Part shown: in pieces, positions 32,586-39,318 of the stretch
Layout: each line of letters opens with the position of its first letter
How positions within the stretch are numbered: position 1 is the first letter of the stretch
DNA from: Bifidobacteriaceae bacterium
Lineage (GTDB): Bacteria > Actinomycetota > Actinomycetes > Actinomycetales > Bifidobacteriaceae
Assembly: GCA_022649925.1 (NCBI GenBank)
Contig: JALCOX010000011.1
Span: forward strand, 1 to 39,318
Direction: 5' to 3'
DNA: 39,318 nucleotides
Position numbers and translations under genes: made by a program
The notes under the pieces: generated by a model
Told to the model about the DNA's origin: nothing
The model's database searches: none
What the model saw: only the letters and a program-made list of their open reading frames with translations

Positions 32586-33301
32586 GCGCGACTACGCAGC
32601 GTCAGGCACCCGTCGTCCTCAGCGCACGAGGCCTGCGCGTCGACTTTGAGGATTCACCCGTTCTTAGCGACGTGAGTCTCGACATCGCCCCGCACGAATC
32701 CGTATGCCTCATCGGTCGCTCGGGCTCAGGAAAATCGACGCTGTTGCGCACTGCTGCGGGTCTGCTGCAACCGCAAGCCGGCACCGTTCACACCGCCGAG
32801 CGCACCGTGATGGGATTCCAAGATTCGCGCCTGCTGCCCTGGCTGCGCGTATGGAAAAACGTCACGCTCGGACTCGCCATTCCTCAATCTGAGGCCCGCC
32901 AGACCGCGGCCAGCACACTGGAAAACGTGCAGCTAGCAAACAAACTCGACGCATGGCCGAGACAGCTATCTGGCGGTCAGCTTCAACGGGTGGCACTCGC
33001 CCGCGCGCTCGTACGCACCCCGCAACTGCTCATGCTCGACGAGCCGTTCGGAGCGTTGGATTCACTGACGCGCATGGACATGCAGGATCTTCTGGATCGT
33101 CTCCACGGCGAACAGAAGTGGGCGCTTCTCATGGTGACGCACGACATCGCCGAGGCGGTGCGGCTGGCGGACCGCATTCTGGTGCTCGGCGACGGTGTCA
33201 TCACCCACGAATTCCGAATTGAGCGCACCAATCTCGACGCACACCACCGTCCCGTCGGTCACGCCCAACTTGAGGATGAAGTGCGCGCAGCGCTGGAATA
33301 A
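32582..33301 (+). CDS. ABC transporter ATP-binding protein (SsuB/ThiZ-like)
   Basis: This 239-residue ATPase powers the importer. Walker A is GRSGSGKST, the Q-loop is MGFQDSRLLPW, the signature is LSGGQLQRVALARAL, Walker B with D-loop is LLMLDEPFGALD and the H-loop is MVTHD. The MGFQDSRLLPW pattern and the closing part DRILVLGDG are typical of SsuB/TauB-like ATPases. Its ATG overlaps the stop of the binding protein by four bases (ATGA). The gene is the last of the riboswitch operon and converges with mfd with six bases between them. No terminator could be seen in that gap, so the two transcripts may overlap. Confidence 0.94.
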   Translation: MSATTQRQAPVVLSARGLRVDFEDSPVLSDVSLDIAPHESVCLIGRSGSGKSTLLRTAAGLLQPQAGTVHTAERTVMGFQDSRLLPWLRVWKNVTLGLAIPQSEARQTAASTLENVQLANKLDAWPRQLSGGQLQRVALARALVRTPQLLMLDEPFGALDSLTRMDMQDLLDRLHGEQKWALLMVTHDIAEAVRLADRILVLGDGVITHEFRIERTNLDAHHRPVGHAQLEDEVRAALE

Positions 33302-33307
33302 CAGCCT

Positions 33308-36300
33308 TTACTGCGCCTTCGGCTCGTGCTTCCACGCCAGGTCATCGAGCACCTGATTCACCCACTCGATCACCTGCTCGGAACTGAGCTCAGGTCCTGT
33401 CAGAGAACCTTGGAAGGGTGACGGAATCAGCAGCGTATGTGTCACCGGGCGATACACGGTTCCCCTGTAAATGCGCGACAGGCGCATCTGCAGCGACTCC
33501 GGCGGATCCACCTTGGCAAAGCGCACACGCGATCCCTGTGCCATAATTTCGCTGATGCCGAGACCCCTGGCCTTGAGCCGTAGGCGCGCCACGTCAAACA
33601 GCGTGGAGAGCTCTTCAGGAAGCGGACCGTAACGATCCACCAACTCTTCCTTGATCTCGGTAAAGTCCTCCTCGCTTCCGGCCGCCGCAATCTTCCTGTA
33701 CGCCTCGAGACGCAACTTGTCGGAATCGATGTAGTCCACGGGGATGGAGGCCTCCACCGGGATGTCCACGGTCACCGAAATTGGCGCCTTACGCTCCGGC
33801 TCCTTGTATTCTTCAACCGCCTGAGCAACCATGCGCACATAGAGGTCAAAGCCGACACCTTCGATGTGTCCCGACTGCTCACCGCCGAGCAGATTGCCCG
33901 TCCCTCGCAGCTCGAGATCCTTGAGCGCGACGTCGTAACCGGATCCCAAAGCGGTGTTCTGGGCGATAGTGGCGAGACGATCGTGCGCCGTCTGCGTCAT
34001 GGAGCGCGTTGGGTCGTAGAGGAAGTAAGCGTAGGCGCGTTCCCTGCCTCGACCCACGCGGCCGCGCAGCTGGTGCAACTGGCTCAGACCGTATTTGTCC
34101 GCCCCGTCCACGATGAGCGTGTTCGCATTGGTGATATCCAGGCCGGTTTCGATGATGGTAGTACACACCAAAACGTCGATCTCACGCGCCCAGAAGTCTC
34201 GAATGACCCCGTCGAGCTGCTTCTCCCCCATCTTGCCGTGGCCGATTCCGATGCGGGCCTCCGGGACGAGTTCGCGAATCTTCTGTGCGGTCTTTTCGAT
34301 GTCTTGCACACGGTTGTGAACGTAGAAGACCTGCCCACCGCGCAGGAGCTCGCGACGTATTGCTGCGACAACCTGCGCATCCTCGTAGGCTCCCACATAC
34401 GTCAGAACAGGCAAACGGTCCTCGGGTGGGGTCGCCAAAGTCGACATCTCGCGAATTCCTGTGATTGCCATCTCCAGCGTTCTGGGAATTGGCGTCGCGG
34501 ACATGCTCAGCACGTCCACGTTGGTGCGCAGCGCCTTCAGCGTTTCCTTGTGTTCGACGCCGAAGCGCTGCTCCTCGTCGATGATGACGAGGCCGAGGTC
34601 CTTGAACTTGATCTTCGGGTTCAAGAGCTTGTGCGTTCCGATGACCACGTCCACCGCGCCGGAGGCGAGACCTTCGATCGCCTCATTGACCTCCTTCGTG
34701 GTCTGAAAGCGGCTCAGGGACGCGACAGTGACCGGGAACCCCGAGAATCGTTCGTTGAAAGTCTCCGCGTGCTGCTGCACCAGCAGCGTCGTCGGCACCA
34801 GCACCGCCACCTGTTTGCCGTCCTGAACCGCCTTGAAAGCGGCACGCACTGCAATTTCGGTTTTGCCAAAGCCGACGTCTCCGGAAATGAGACGGTCCAT
34901 GGGGACGGGTTTCTCCATGTCTGCCTTGACCTCGTCGATGGTGGTGAGCTGATCAGGGGTCTCCTGATAGGGGAAGGCATCCTCCAGTTCCTGCTGCCAC
35001 GGGGTGTCGGGGCTGAAGGCGAATCCCTTGGCCTGCTGACGGGCCGAGTAGAGCTTCACCAGATCCTGTGCGATCTCTTTGACGTGCTTGCGAGCGCGGG
35101 ACTTGGTGGTGGCCCAGTCGGAGCCGCCCAGTTTGTTGAGTTTGGGGACCTCCGCACCGATGTACTTGCTGATCTGATCAAGCTGATCTGTGGGAATGAA
35201 CAGCTTGTCCGGCGGAGCGTTGCGCTTGCTCGGAGCATATTCAAGGACGAGGTATTCGCGCTGTGCTTTCAGCGCGCCGGAACCGACCGTGCGCTGCTGG
35301 AGCCTGATGAATTTGCCGACGCCGTGCTGCTCGTGAACCACGAAGTCGCCCGGCTTGAGCTCGAGAAGATCGATTGCCTTGCGGCGGCGCTTGGGGGTCT
35401 TGACGACGCCTGAAGTGGAGCGCTTGCCCACGATGTCCGACTCGGTGAGGACCGCGACGGAGGCCGCCTCGTCGACGAAACCGTGCACGGCTTGGGACTG
35501 CAAGTATTCGACTGCGGTGATGCCCGTCTCGGTGACTGCACGATGCAGGCGAGACAGTGTTCCCTTACCGGCCGCGGTGACGACGACGTGAAGCTTCTGG
35601 CCCAAGAGGCCTTCGATGCCTTCGACGGCCTTGGACTCGGATCCACGAAACTCCTGGGGTGCCACAGCGCCAAGTTGAACGTGATTCTGCCTCGAAGGAT
35701 CCACGCCGAAACTCGTGAGATCCCAGACGCCATGACCCCGCTCACGCAGATCGTCGAGGCAGGTGCCAATATCGAGGAAACTCGCCTTGTCGAAACTGAT
35801 GGGAGCGCCGATGCCATGCCCCGATGCGGCCACGTGCCAGCTCGCAGCAAGAAACTCGTTTGCCGTTTTGGTGAGGTCCTCGGCGGAACGGCGAAGCCTC
35901 TCGGGATCGCTGAGCAACACGAGGGCATCGTGTGGAAACAGACTCGCGACCTCACTCAGGTCGTCGACGAGGACAGGAAGCAGCGATTCCATTCCCTCGA
36001 CGGGGATGCCGTCGGCGATGGACTGCAACATTTCGTCGGCGTTGGCGATCTGGCCGATGAGACTCTTTGCCCGGCTACGCACGGAATCATCCAGCTGAAT
36101 TTCGCGGCAGGCCGTGGCCCAAATTTGGCGCAAGCCCTCGCCGTAGGTGCGCTGATCGGAGGCGTGGAACTCCTTGATGGTGTCCACCTCGTCACCGAAG
36201 AATTCCACGCGGACAGGGTGCGGCGAGGTCGGAGGAAAGACGTCGAGAATTCCACCGCGCACCGCGAATTGACCGCGATCCATCACCAGCTCGACACGCT

Positions 36301-36850
36301 CGTAGGCGTTCTGTGTGAGGCGGCGAGCCGCCTCGTCGAGTTCCATGGTCTCACCAGTCTTGAAGATCAAAGGCTCAATGTCACCAAGACCCTTGGCAAT
36401 GGGCTGAATGAGCGAGCGCACTGGCATGACGAGGACGCGAATATCGCCGAAGACCGGATCGTCGCCCTGTGGATGGGCGAGCCGGCGGAACACGGCCATG
36501 CGCGAGGCGACCGTGTCCGCGCGCGGCGACAAGCGCTCGTGCGGCAAGGTCTCCCATGAATCCAGGGAAGCGATCTGAGTGGAAGGACCCGCCCACCACG
36601 AACGAATCTCGTTGACGACTTCTTCGCTGTCACGGGCAGAGGCAGTCACGACCACGACGTGACGCCGAGGCCCCAGCGCCGCAGCGAGCGCCGGACGTAT
36701 CCCCTCAACTGCACCAATTTTCAGATACTGCGGAGCGGTCTTCTGCGATGCCTCCGCCACTACACGATCAAAACCCTTGTCGGCGTCGAGGTGCTCCAGC
36801 AGTGGGGTCAGGGATCCTTCCCACATGTTGTTTGTTGCCTTACTTGCCAT
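33308..36850 (-). CDS. mfd: Transcription-repair coupling factor Mfd
   Basis: Mfd removes RNA polymerase stalled at DNA damage and recruits UvrA. The 1180-residue protein has the N-terminal UvrB-like domains (about residues 1-340), the CarD-like RNA polymerase interaction domain (GDFVVHEQHGVGKFIRLQQR, about 505-570), the helicase core with Walker A GDVGFGKTE (about 660), DEEQRFG and SATPIPRTLEMA, the TRG region (GRVGRGRERAYAYF) and the C-terminal regulatory domain. The ATG at 36850 lies in the last codons of pth (11-base overlap) with AGGA eight bases upstream; an in-frame start at 36871 would overlap pth more. Long open frames on the opposite strand here are shadows. Confidence 0.97.
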   Translation of the reverse strand: MASKATNNMWEGSLTPLLEHLDADKGFDRVVAEASQKTAPQYLKIGAVEGIRPALAAALGPRRHVVVVTASARDSEEVVNEIRSWWAGPSTQIASLDSWETLPHERLSPRADTVASRMAVFRRLAHPQGDDPVFGDIRVLVMPVRSLIQPIAKGLGDIEPLIFKTGETMELDEAARRLTQNAYERVELVMDRGQFAVRGGILDVFPPTSPHPVRVEFFGDEVDTIKEFHASDQRTYGEGLRQIWATACREIQLDDSVRSRAKSLIGQIANADEMLQSIADGIPVEGMESLLPVLVDDLSEVASLFPHDALVLLSDPERLRRSAEDLTKTANEFLAASWHVAASGHGIGAPISFDKASFLDIGTCLDDLRERGHGVWDLTSFGVDPSRQNHVQLGAVAPQEFRGSESKAVEGIEGLLGQKLHVVVTAAGKGTLSRLHRAVTETGITAVEYLQSQAVHGFVDEAASVAVLTESDIVGKRSTSGVVKTPKRRRKAIDLLELKPGDFVVHEQHGVGKFIRLQQRTVGSGALKAQREYLVLEYAPSKRNAPPDKLFIPTDQLDQISKYIGAEVPKLNKLGGSDWATTKSRARKHVKEIAQDLVKLYSARQQAKGFAFSPDTPWQQELEDAFPYQETPDQLTTIDEVKADMEKPVPMDRLISGDVGFGKTEIAVRAAFKAVQDGKQVAVLVPTTLLVQQHAETFNERFSGFPVTVASLSRFQTTKEVNEAIEGLASGAVDVVIGTHKLLNPKIKFKDLGLVIIDEEQRFGVEHKETLKALRTNVDVLSMSATPIPRTLEMAITGIREMSTLATPPEDRLPVLTYVGAYEDAQVVAAIRRELLRGGQVFYVHNRVQDIEKTAQKIRELVPEARIGIGHGKMGEKQLDGVIRDFWAREIDVLVCTTIIETGLDITNANTLIVDGADKYGLSQLHQLRGRVGRGRERAYAYFLYDPTRSMTQTAHDRLATIAQNTALGSGYDVALKDLELRGTGNLLGGEQSGHIEGVGFDLYVRMVAQAVEEYKEPERKAPISVTVDIPVEASIPVDYIDSDKLRLEAYRKIAAAGSEEDFTEIKEELVDRYGPLPEELSTLFDVARLRLKARGLGISEIMAQGSRVRFAKVDPPESLQMRLSRIYRGTVYRPVTHTLLIPSPFQGSLTGPELSSEQVIEWVNQVLDDLAWKHEPKAQ

Positions 36851-37439
36851 TGAACTCTTCCTGCGCGGCACCGAGGCCCTTAAAGGCGATCGTCTCCACG
36901 GCGTCTGCTCCGCGGCTCAACAAATCGGGCAGCTGCTTCTTCTGAGCCGGCGGAAACCCACCGAGCACCCAGTCAACAGTGTTGTCGTGGGCGTGAGCGC
37001 CGCGCGCCGAATGCCCCATGCCGAGGCGAACGCGAGCATACTTGTTGGTTCCCAGCGACCTGTCAATCGAGCGAATCCCGTTATGCCCCCCTGCGGAACC
37101 GCCCACCTTTACCTTGATGCGGCCGAATTCGAGATCCATGTCGTCGTGAATGACGATGACATGCTCGGCCGGAATGTCGTAGTAGGAGCAGATGGAAGCC
37201 ACCGCGTTGCCTGATTCATTCATGAAGGTCAGGGGCTTGGCGAAGAAGGTCTTGATGGTCCGAGAATCCAGGCTCATCATTCCCTTGCCCAGCAGCGCCA
37301 GTCCTTTGTGCGAGCTCAGGCTCACGGACCAGCGCTCGGCGAGCTCATCGAGGCACATGAAGCCGAGGTTGTGACGAGTCCCCTCATACTTGGACCCGGG
37401 GTTTCCCAGACCTGTCACCAACCAGAAATCAGACGCCAT
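36840..37439 (-). CDS. pth: Peptidyl-tRNA hydrolase
   Basis: Pth releases peptides from peptidyl-tRNA that fell off ribosomes. The 199-residue protein has the landmarks of the family: VTGLGNPGSKYEGTRHNLGF with the catalytic His, KPLTFMNESG, HDDMDLEFGRIKVKVGGSAGGHNGIRSI with the catalytic Asp and conserved Asn, and RVRLGMGHSARGAHAHDNTVDWVLGGF. The start ATG at 37439 follows a duplicated ribosome binding site (GGAGGAAG twice). The stop lies inside the mfd gene start, so the two are translationally coupled. A terminator precedes the gene at 37518-37547, so its promoter is in 37440-37517. Confidence 0.97.
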   Translation of the reverse strand: MASDFWLVTGLGNPGSKYEGTRHNLGFMCLDELAERWSVSLSSHKGLALLGKGMMSLDSRTIKTFFAKPLTFMNESGNAVASICSYYDIPAEHVIVIHDDMDLEFGRIKVKVGGSAGGHNGIRSIDRSLGTNKYARVRLGMGHSARGAHAHDNTVDWVLGGFPPAQKKQLPDLLSRGADAVETIAFKGLGAAQEEFNGK

Positions 37440-37440
37440 G

Positions 37441-37462
37441 CTTCCTCCGTACTTCCTCCGTA
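37441..37462 (-). repeat. Tandem 11-bp duplication of the pth ribosome binding site
   Basis: On the minus strand TACGGAGGAAG occurs twice in direct succession, ending one base before the ATG of pth. The copy next to the ATG is the functional site by distance; the upstream copy gives a second Shine-Dalgarno sequence 11 bases further away. Confidence 0.8.
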
Positions 37463-37517
37463 TGCGTTGTGCGCAATGCACAATGACCGCGCATCAAAAG
37501 CGTTTTCATCGCGCATT

Positions 37518-37547
37518 AAAAAGACCCAGCGCCGCAGCGCCGGGTCT
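37518..37547 (-). terminator. Rho-independent terminator after the UPF0182 gene
   Basis: On the minus strand AGACCCGGCGC (37547-37537) pairs with GCGCTGGGTCT (37532-37522) with one mismatch and a four-base loop, followed by a run of five U residues (complement of 37518-37522). It lies 22 bases after the UPF0182 stop codon. Confidence 0.9.
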
Positions 37548-37569
37548 AGTTTAGTGCGGTAGGTGGAAC

Positions 37570-39318
37570 TTATTCGGAAGCCTCCACTGCGCGCTTAATT
37601 GCATCCTTCAGGCGCGACTGTGCATCGCCGTACTTGCTCCAATCGCCGTCCTTCAAGGCGGACTGGGAATCCTTCTCCGCCTGGCTGGCGTCCGAGAGTG
37701 CCTCCTTGAGGTCCTTGGACGTCGCCGCCGAGCCACCGCTCGAATCTGCACCAGAGCTGTCGGCGTCCCCGGAATTACTGGAATCCCCTTTCGTGCCCGA
37801 CGTGGAGCTGTCCGTGCTCGTGGAGCTGTCCGTCTTGCCGACGTTGCTCGCGTCGCCCGCACTCGCCCCTGAGTCGCCGCCGAAGACCTGATCGAGGGCC
37901 TCGTCGAGCGTGTCGGCGAATCCGACCTGTTCACCGAAGGCGACCAGGACCTTCTTGAGCAGCGGGAAGGAGGTCGATCCCGAGGACTGGACGTAGACCG
38001 GCTGTACATAGACGAGGCCGTTGCCGATCGGCAACGTCAACAAGTTGCCGCGGGTCACGTTGGTGCTGCCCGTCTCCAGGAGGTTGAGTTCCTTGGACAC
38101 GTCGGCGTTCGCATTGAAGTTGTTTTGCGCCTGACCCGGACCTGGAACCGTCGAGTTCTTGGGCAACTCCAACAGTCTGAGCGTGCCGTAGTTCTTTCCG
38201 ACCTTGCCCTTCTGAGTGCCCGCATCTGAATCGACCGAGAGGAATCCGCTGAGAATCTCTCGAGTCACATTGCCTGCCGGTATGTAGGACGAGCTGAGCG
38301 AGAAGGTCGGCGTGGCCTGCTTCGGCAACTGCATGGTGAGATAGTACGGAGGCTGCAGGTCGCCCTTCTCCCCCGTCTCACTCGACGTCTGATTCTTCTG
38401 TGCAGGGTCCGCCGGGGTTTGCCAGAAGTCCTCGCCCGAGAAGAACTGGCTCGCACTGGTGACGTGATACTGCCCCAACAACTCACGCTGAACCTTGAAG
38501 AGACTCTCGGGGTAGCGCATGTGGCTCATAAGGTCGCTGGAGATGGCAGAGATCGGCTTGTACTGTCCGGGGAACACGCCCTCCCACGCCTTGAGAACGG
38601 GATCGTCGGGGTTCCACGCATACAGATCGACTGAACCGTCGTAGGCGTCGACCGTCGCCTTCACCGAGTTGCGCATGTAGTTGGCCTGACCCGTCGTGAT
38701 GGAACGCATCGATTTCGAGGAGGCCGTCAGAGAATCCTTCGTGGCGGAGTCCAGATCCACCTTCTGCGAATAGGGGTACTTGTCAGAAGTGGTGTAGGCG
38801 TCCACGATCCACTTGACGCGACCGTCCACGACGGCCGGATAGACGCGCGAGTCAAGCTCCAGGTAAGGGGCGACCTTGCGTACGCGCTCCACCGGCGAGC
38901 GATCGTAGAGAATCTGAGACTGTGACGTCACTCGGTCAGAGAAGAAGATTTGGTCGGAGCCGAAGCGGATCGCATAGAGGAGCTTCGAGAACGCATTGCC
39001 GACACTCGGTCCCGCATTGCCCGTGAAGGTGTTCGTCGCGCCCTTTGAGCCTGTTGGATAATCAAACTCCCACGAGTTTGTGCCCTTGGGCGAGCCCACG
39101 ATCGAATATTCGGGGGCGTTGGGCGAGAAGTAAATGCGCGGTTCGTACTTCTCCGTGTCGGTGAGCACGCCCTGGGTGGGTATGTTCTTTTCGAAGAAGA
39201 GGGGCTGGCCGTCTTTGCTGACCTTGTTGCCGTAGGCCGCCACCACGCCATAGCCGTGGGTGAACACGGTGTGGTCGTTGATCCAGTTGCGGTTGTCGTT
39301 GCCGGCGAGGTTGAGCTC
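37570..39318 (-). CDS. UPF0182 family membrane protein, C-terminal part (partial)
   Basis: This is the C-terminal part (582 residues seen) of a UPF0182 protein; the gene continues past the end of the window. Full-length relatives have about 900-1000 residues with an N-terminal block of membrane segments, which would lie outside. The visible part is the large extracytoplasmic domain, with typical segments NWINDHTVFTHGYGVVAAYGN, RIYFSPNAPEYSIVG, SQILYDRSPVERVRKVAPYLELD, MRNSVKATVDAYDG and PRTTEN-like loops. Near the C-terminus is a low-complexity Ser/Thr/Asp/Gly stretch (about 37720-37870) and then a charged helix (DLKEALSDASQAEKDSQSALKDG). Function of the family is unknown. It ends with a strong terminator. 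Confidence 0.92.
   Translation of the reverse strand, partial: ELNLAGNDNRNWINDHTVFTHGYGVVAAYGNKVSKDGQPLFFEKNIPTQGVLTDTEKYEPRIYFSPNAPEYSIVGSPKGTNSWEFDYPTGSKGATNTFTGNAGPSVGNAFSKLLYAIRFGSDQIFFSDRVTSQSQILYDRSPVERVRKVAPYLELDSRVYPAVVDGRVKWIVDAYTTSDKYPYSQKVDLDSATKDSLTASSKSMRSITTGQANYMRNSVKATVDAYDGSVDLYAWNPDDPVLKAWEGVFPGQYKPISAISSDLMSHMRYPESLFKVQRELLGQYHVTSASQFFSGEDFWQTPADPAQKNQTSSETGEKGDLQPPYYLTMQLPKQATPTFSLSSSYIPAGNVTREILSGFLSVDSDAGTQKGKVGKNYGTLRLLELPKNSTVPGPGQAQNNFNANADVSKELNLLETGSTNVTRGNLLTLPIGNGLVYVQPVYVQSSGSTSFPLLKKVLVAFGEQVGFADTLDEALDQVFGGDSGASAGDASNVGKTDSSTSTDSSTSGTKGDSSNSGDADSSGADSSGGSAATSKDLKEALSDASQAEKDSQSALKDGDWSKYGDAQSRLKDAIKRAVEASE

Noticed and set aside
33866-35413. 515-codon open frame on the plus strand opposite mfd (and a second at 35483-36559)
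   Set aside because: Both lie fully within mfd, whose motifs are unmistakable. Long antisense frames are expected in high-GC coding sequence.

Overview
The window comes from a fairly high-GC actinobacterium, most likely a member of the Actinomycetaceae (inference; no rRNA or other taxonomic marker is present). Supporting signs are two WhiB-family regulators, a CarD regulator, two LytR-CpsA-Psr (LCP) proteins, a UPF0182 protein, a DUF5719 protein, a TCGAAC-N4-GTTCGA type LexA box, and gene orders known from other actinobacteria: whiB1 next to an opposing pdtaS, eno-ftsB/divIC-DUF501-ppx, and mfd-pth. Nearly all of it is coding. I see no transposase, integrase, phage gene, CRISPR array or rRNA. 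One tRNA gene, tRNA-Leu(UAA), is present.

Layout. 1-1655: end of a metal-type ABC importer (ATPase cut by the window edge, then permease). 1656-2162: a non-coding stretch with two copies of a palindromic repeat, a second long imperfect hairpin and the carD terminator. 2163-5156: carD and, divergently, glgB (glycogen branching enzyme). 5239-7143: OmpR-type response regulator and a sensor kinase with almost no external domain. 7187-9224: LexA box and a umuD-umuC SOS mutagenesis operon. 9283-10673: a ComF-like phosphoribosyltransferase and, divergently, a small zincin-fold protein. 10689-15790 (minus strand): whiB2, a 1035-residue membrane glycosyltransferase and a DUF5719 surface protein. 16159-20939 (plus strand): two LCP proteins and an orphan FtsK/EccC-like ATPase. 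21059-22948: whiB1 and the convergent histidine kinase gene pdtaS. 23233-23964: hemolysin III/TrhA-like membrane protein behind a double palindromic operator, ending at a perfect 27-bp hairpin. 24056-26749: greA, an FKBP peptidyl-prolyl isomerase, a small membrane protein, a DsrE-like protein and a DUF4234 protein. 26787-30461 (minus strand): tRNA-Leu, ppx/gppA, DUF501, ftsB/divIC-like and eno. 30612-33301: a TPP riboswitch driving a three-gene ABC importer, probably for a thiamine precursor. 33308-39318 (minus strand): mfd, pth and the 3' part of a UPF0182 membrane protein gene.

How the genes may work together. The middle third (10.2-21.3 kb) reads as a cell-envelope and septation block. WhiB2-type regulators control septation in other actinobacteria. 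The membrane glycosyltransferase and DUF5719 protein are translationally coupled, LCP proteins attach glycopolymers to peptidoglycan, and an FtsK/EccC-type ATPase lies in the same run. This is the best candidate for a poorly described system here, but it is an inference from context. The remaining parts are core actinobacterial housekeeping genes with several unusual regulatory sequences, listed as findings.
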